Source: Candidatus Cloacimonadota bacterium (GTDB lineage: Bacteria; Cloacimonadota; Cloacimonadia; Cloacimonadales; Cloacimonadaceae). From it: a DNA stretch of 6,652 nt. Below are positions 6,561 to 6,652 of this stretch, piece by piece (positions within the stretch are counted from its first letter, which is position 1; the number at the start of each line of letters is the position of its first letter). The DNA is taken from assembly GCA_017996595.1 (NCBI GenBank), contig JAGOGT010000063.1:1-6652 (forward strand), given 5' to 3'. A program made the position numbers and the translations under genes. The notes beneath the pieces are model-generated. The model searched no databases. It was not told the DNA's origin and was given only the letters and a program-made list of their open reading frames with translations.

Positions 6561-6600
6561 CTCTGCTTTTCTCTGTCCTACTCTGCTTTTCTCTGTGTTA
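6561..6600 (+). repeat. 20-bp tandem direct repeat, two copies
   Basis: CTCTGCTTTTCTCTGT occurs at 6561-6576 and again at 6581-6596, each followed by a 4-nt tail (CCTA, then GTTA), giving an exact 20-bp period. On the - strand the unit reads as purine-rich ACAGAGAAAAGCAGAG. Confidence 0.9.
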
Positions 6601-6629
6601 ATAAAGTATTCAAGGCATATCAAGATTAA

Positions 6630-6649
6630 TGGCGGTTCGGAGACTGCCA
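6630..6649. repeat. Small hairpin at the right edge
   Basis: TGGCGGT (6630-6636) can pair with ACTGCCA (6643-6649) around a 6-nt loop, with one G-T pair. The window ends 3 nt later, so it may be part of a longer repeat, a terminator of a gene to the right, or nothing. Confidence 0.4.
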
Positions 6650-6652
6650 CTA

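Larger units (their letters stand above)
6239..6652. other. Non-coding, repeat-rich spacer downstream of udk
   Basis: No open frame with coding character is visible in these 414 bp on either strand. The stretch is more AT-rich than the genes and holds the heptamer array, a 48-bp palindrome, octamer tandem repeats, a diverged 30-bp composite repeat, a pyrimidine-rich tract and an edge hairpin, each listed separately. I see no tRNA, no CRISPR array and no insertion-sequence ends. No hairpin followed by a T-run, as in a canonical terminator, is present close after udk. Confidence 0.8.

Noticed and set aside
6521..6600. CRISPR array
   Set aside because: Units of 8 to 20 bp are adjacent without unique spacers of 30 bp or more, and no cas gene is nearby.
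6629..6652. Start of a new gene at ATG 6629
   Set aside because: Only eight codons are visible, there is no good ribosome site, and the bases form part of a hairpin.

Overview
The window holds five genes on the + strand, tightly packed from base 1 to 6238, followed by about 410 bp with no supportable gene but several kinds of short repeat. The gaps are 26 nt (epimerase to photolyase) and 20 nt (kinase to glycosyltransferase-like gene). The photolyase and kinase genes overlap by 4 bp (ATGA), and the last two genes overlap by 11 bp. This spacing suggests one transcription unit entering from the left. No promoter or canonical rho-independent terminator was recognised.

Layout: (1) the C-terminal part of a non-hydrolysing UDP-N-acetylglucosamine 2-epimerase (WecB/MnaA family), cut by the window edge; (2) a class II CPD photolyase; (3) a large hybrid sensor histidine kinase with a signal peptide, a periplasmic solute-binding-protein (SBP) domain, one membrane helix, PAS, HisKA, HATPase and a receiver domain; (4) a protein I cannot name, whose C-terminal half looks like a degenerate GT-B glycosyltransferase; (5) a uridine kinase. 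Genes 1, 4 and 5 could all touch UDP-sugar metabolism: uridine salvage feeds UTP, the epimerase makes UDP-ManNAc, and a glycosyltransferase could use such a donor. The photolyase and the kinase have no obvious link to that theme, so the cluster may simply be a mixed operon.

The organism is a bacterium of medium GC. The kinase's signal peptide, extracytoplasmic sensor domain and single membrane helix suggest a Gram-negative envelope. Gene style and the repeat-rich 3' spacer recall Cloacimonadota or a related FCB-group lineage, often recovered from anaerobic digesters. That assignment is an impression and not a demonstrated result.

The spacer (6239-6652) is the least ordinary part. It contains a heptamer array that begins inside the udk stop codon, a 48-bp two-level palindrome, a 30-bp composite repeat in two diverged copies 159 bp apart, octamer tandem repeats, a pyrimidine-rich tract with a 20-bp tandem repeat, and a small hairpin at the right edge. 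I found no convincing evidence of a new defence or mobile system.
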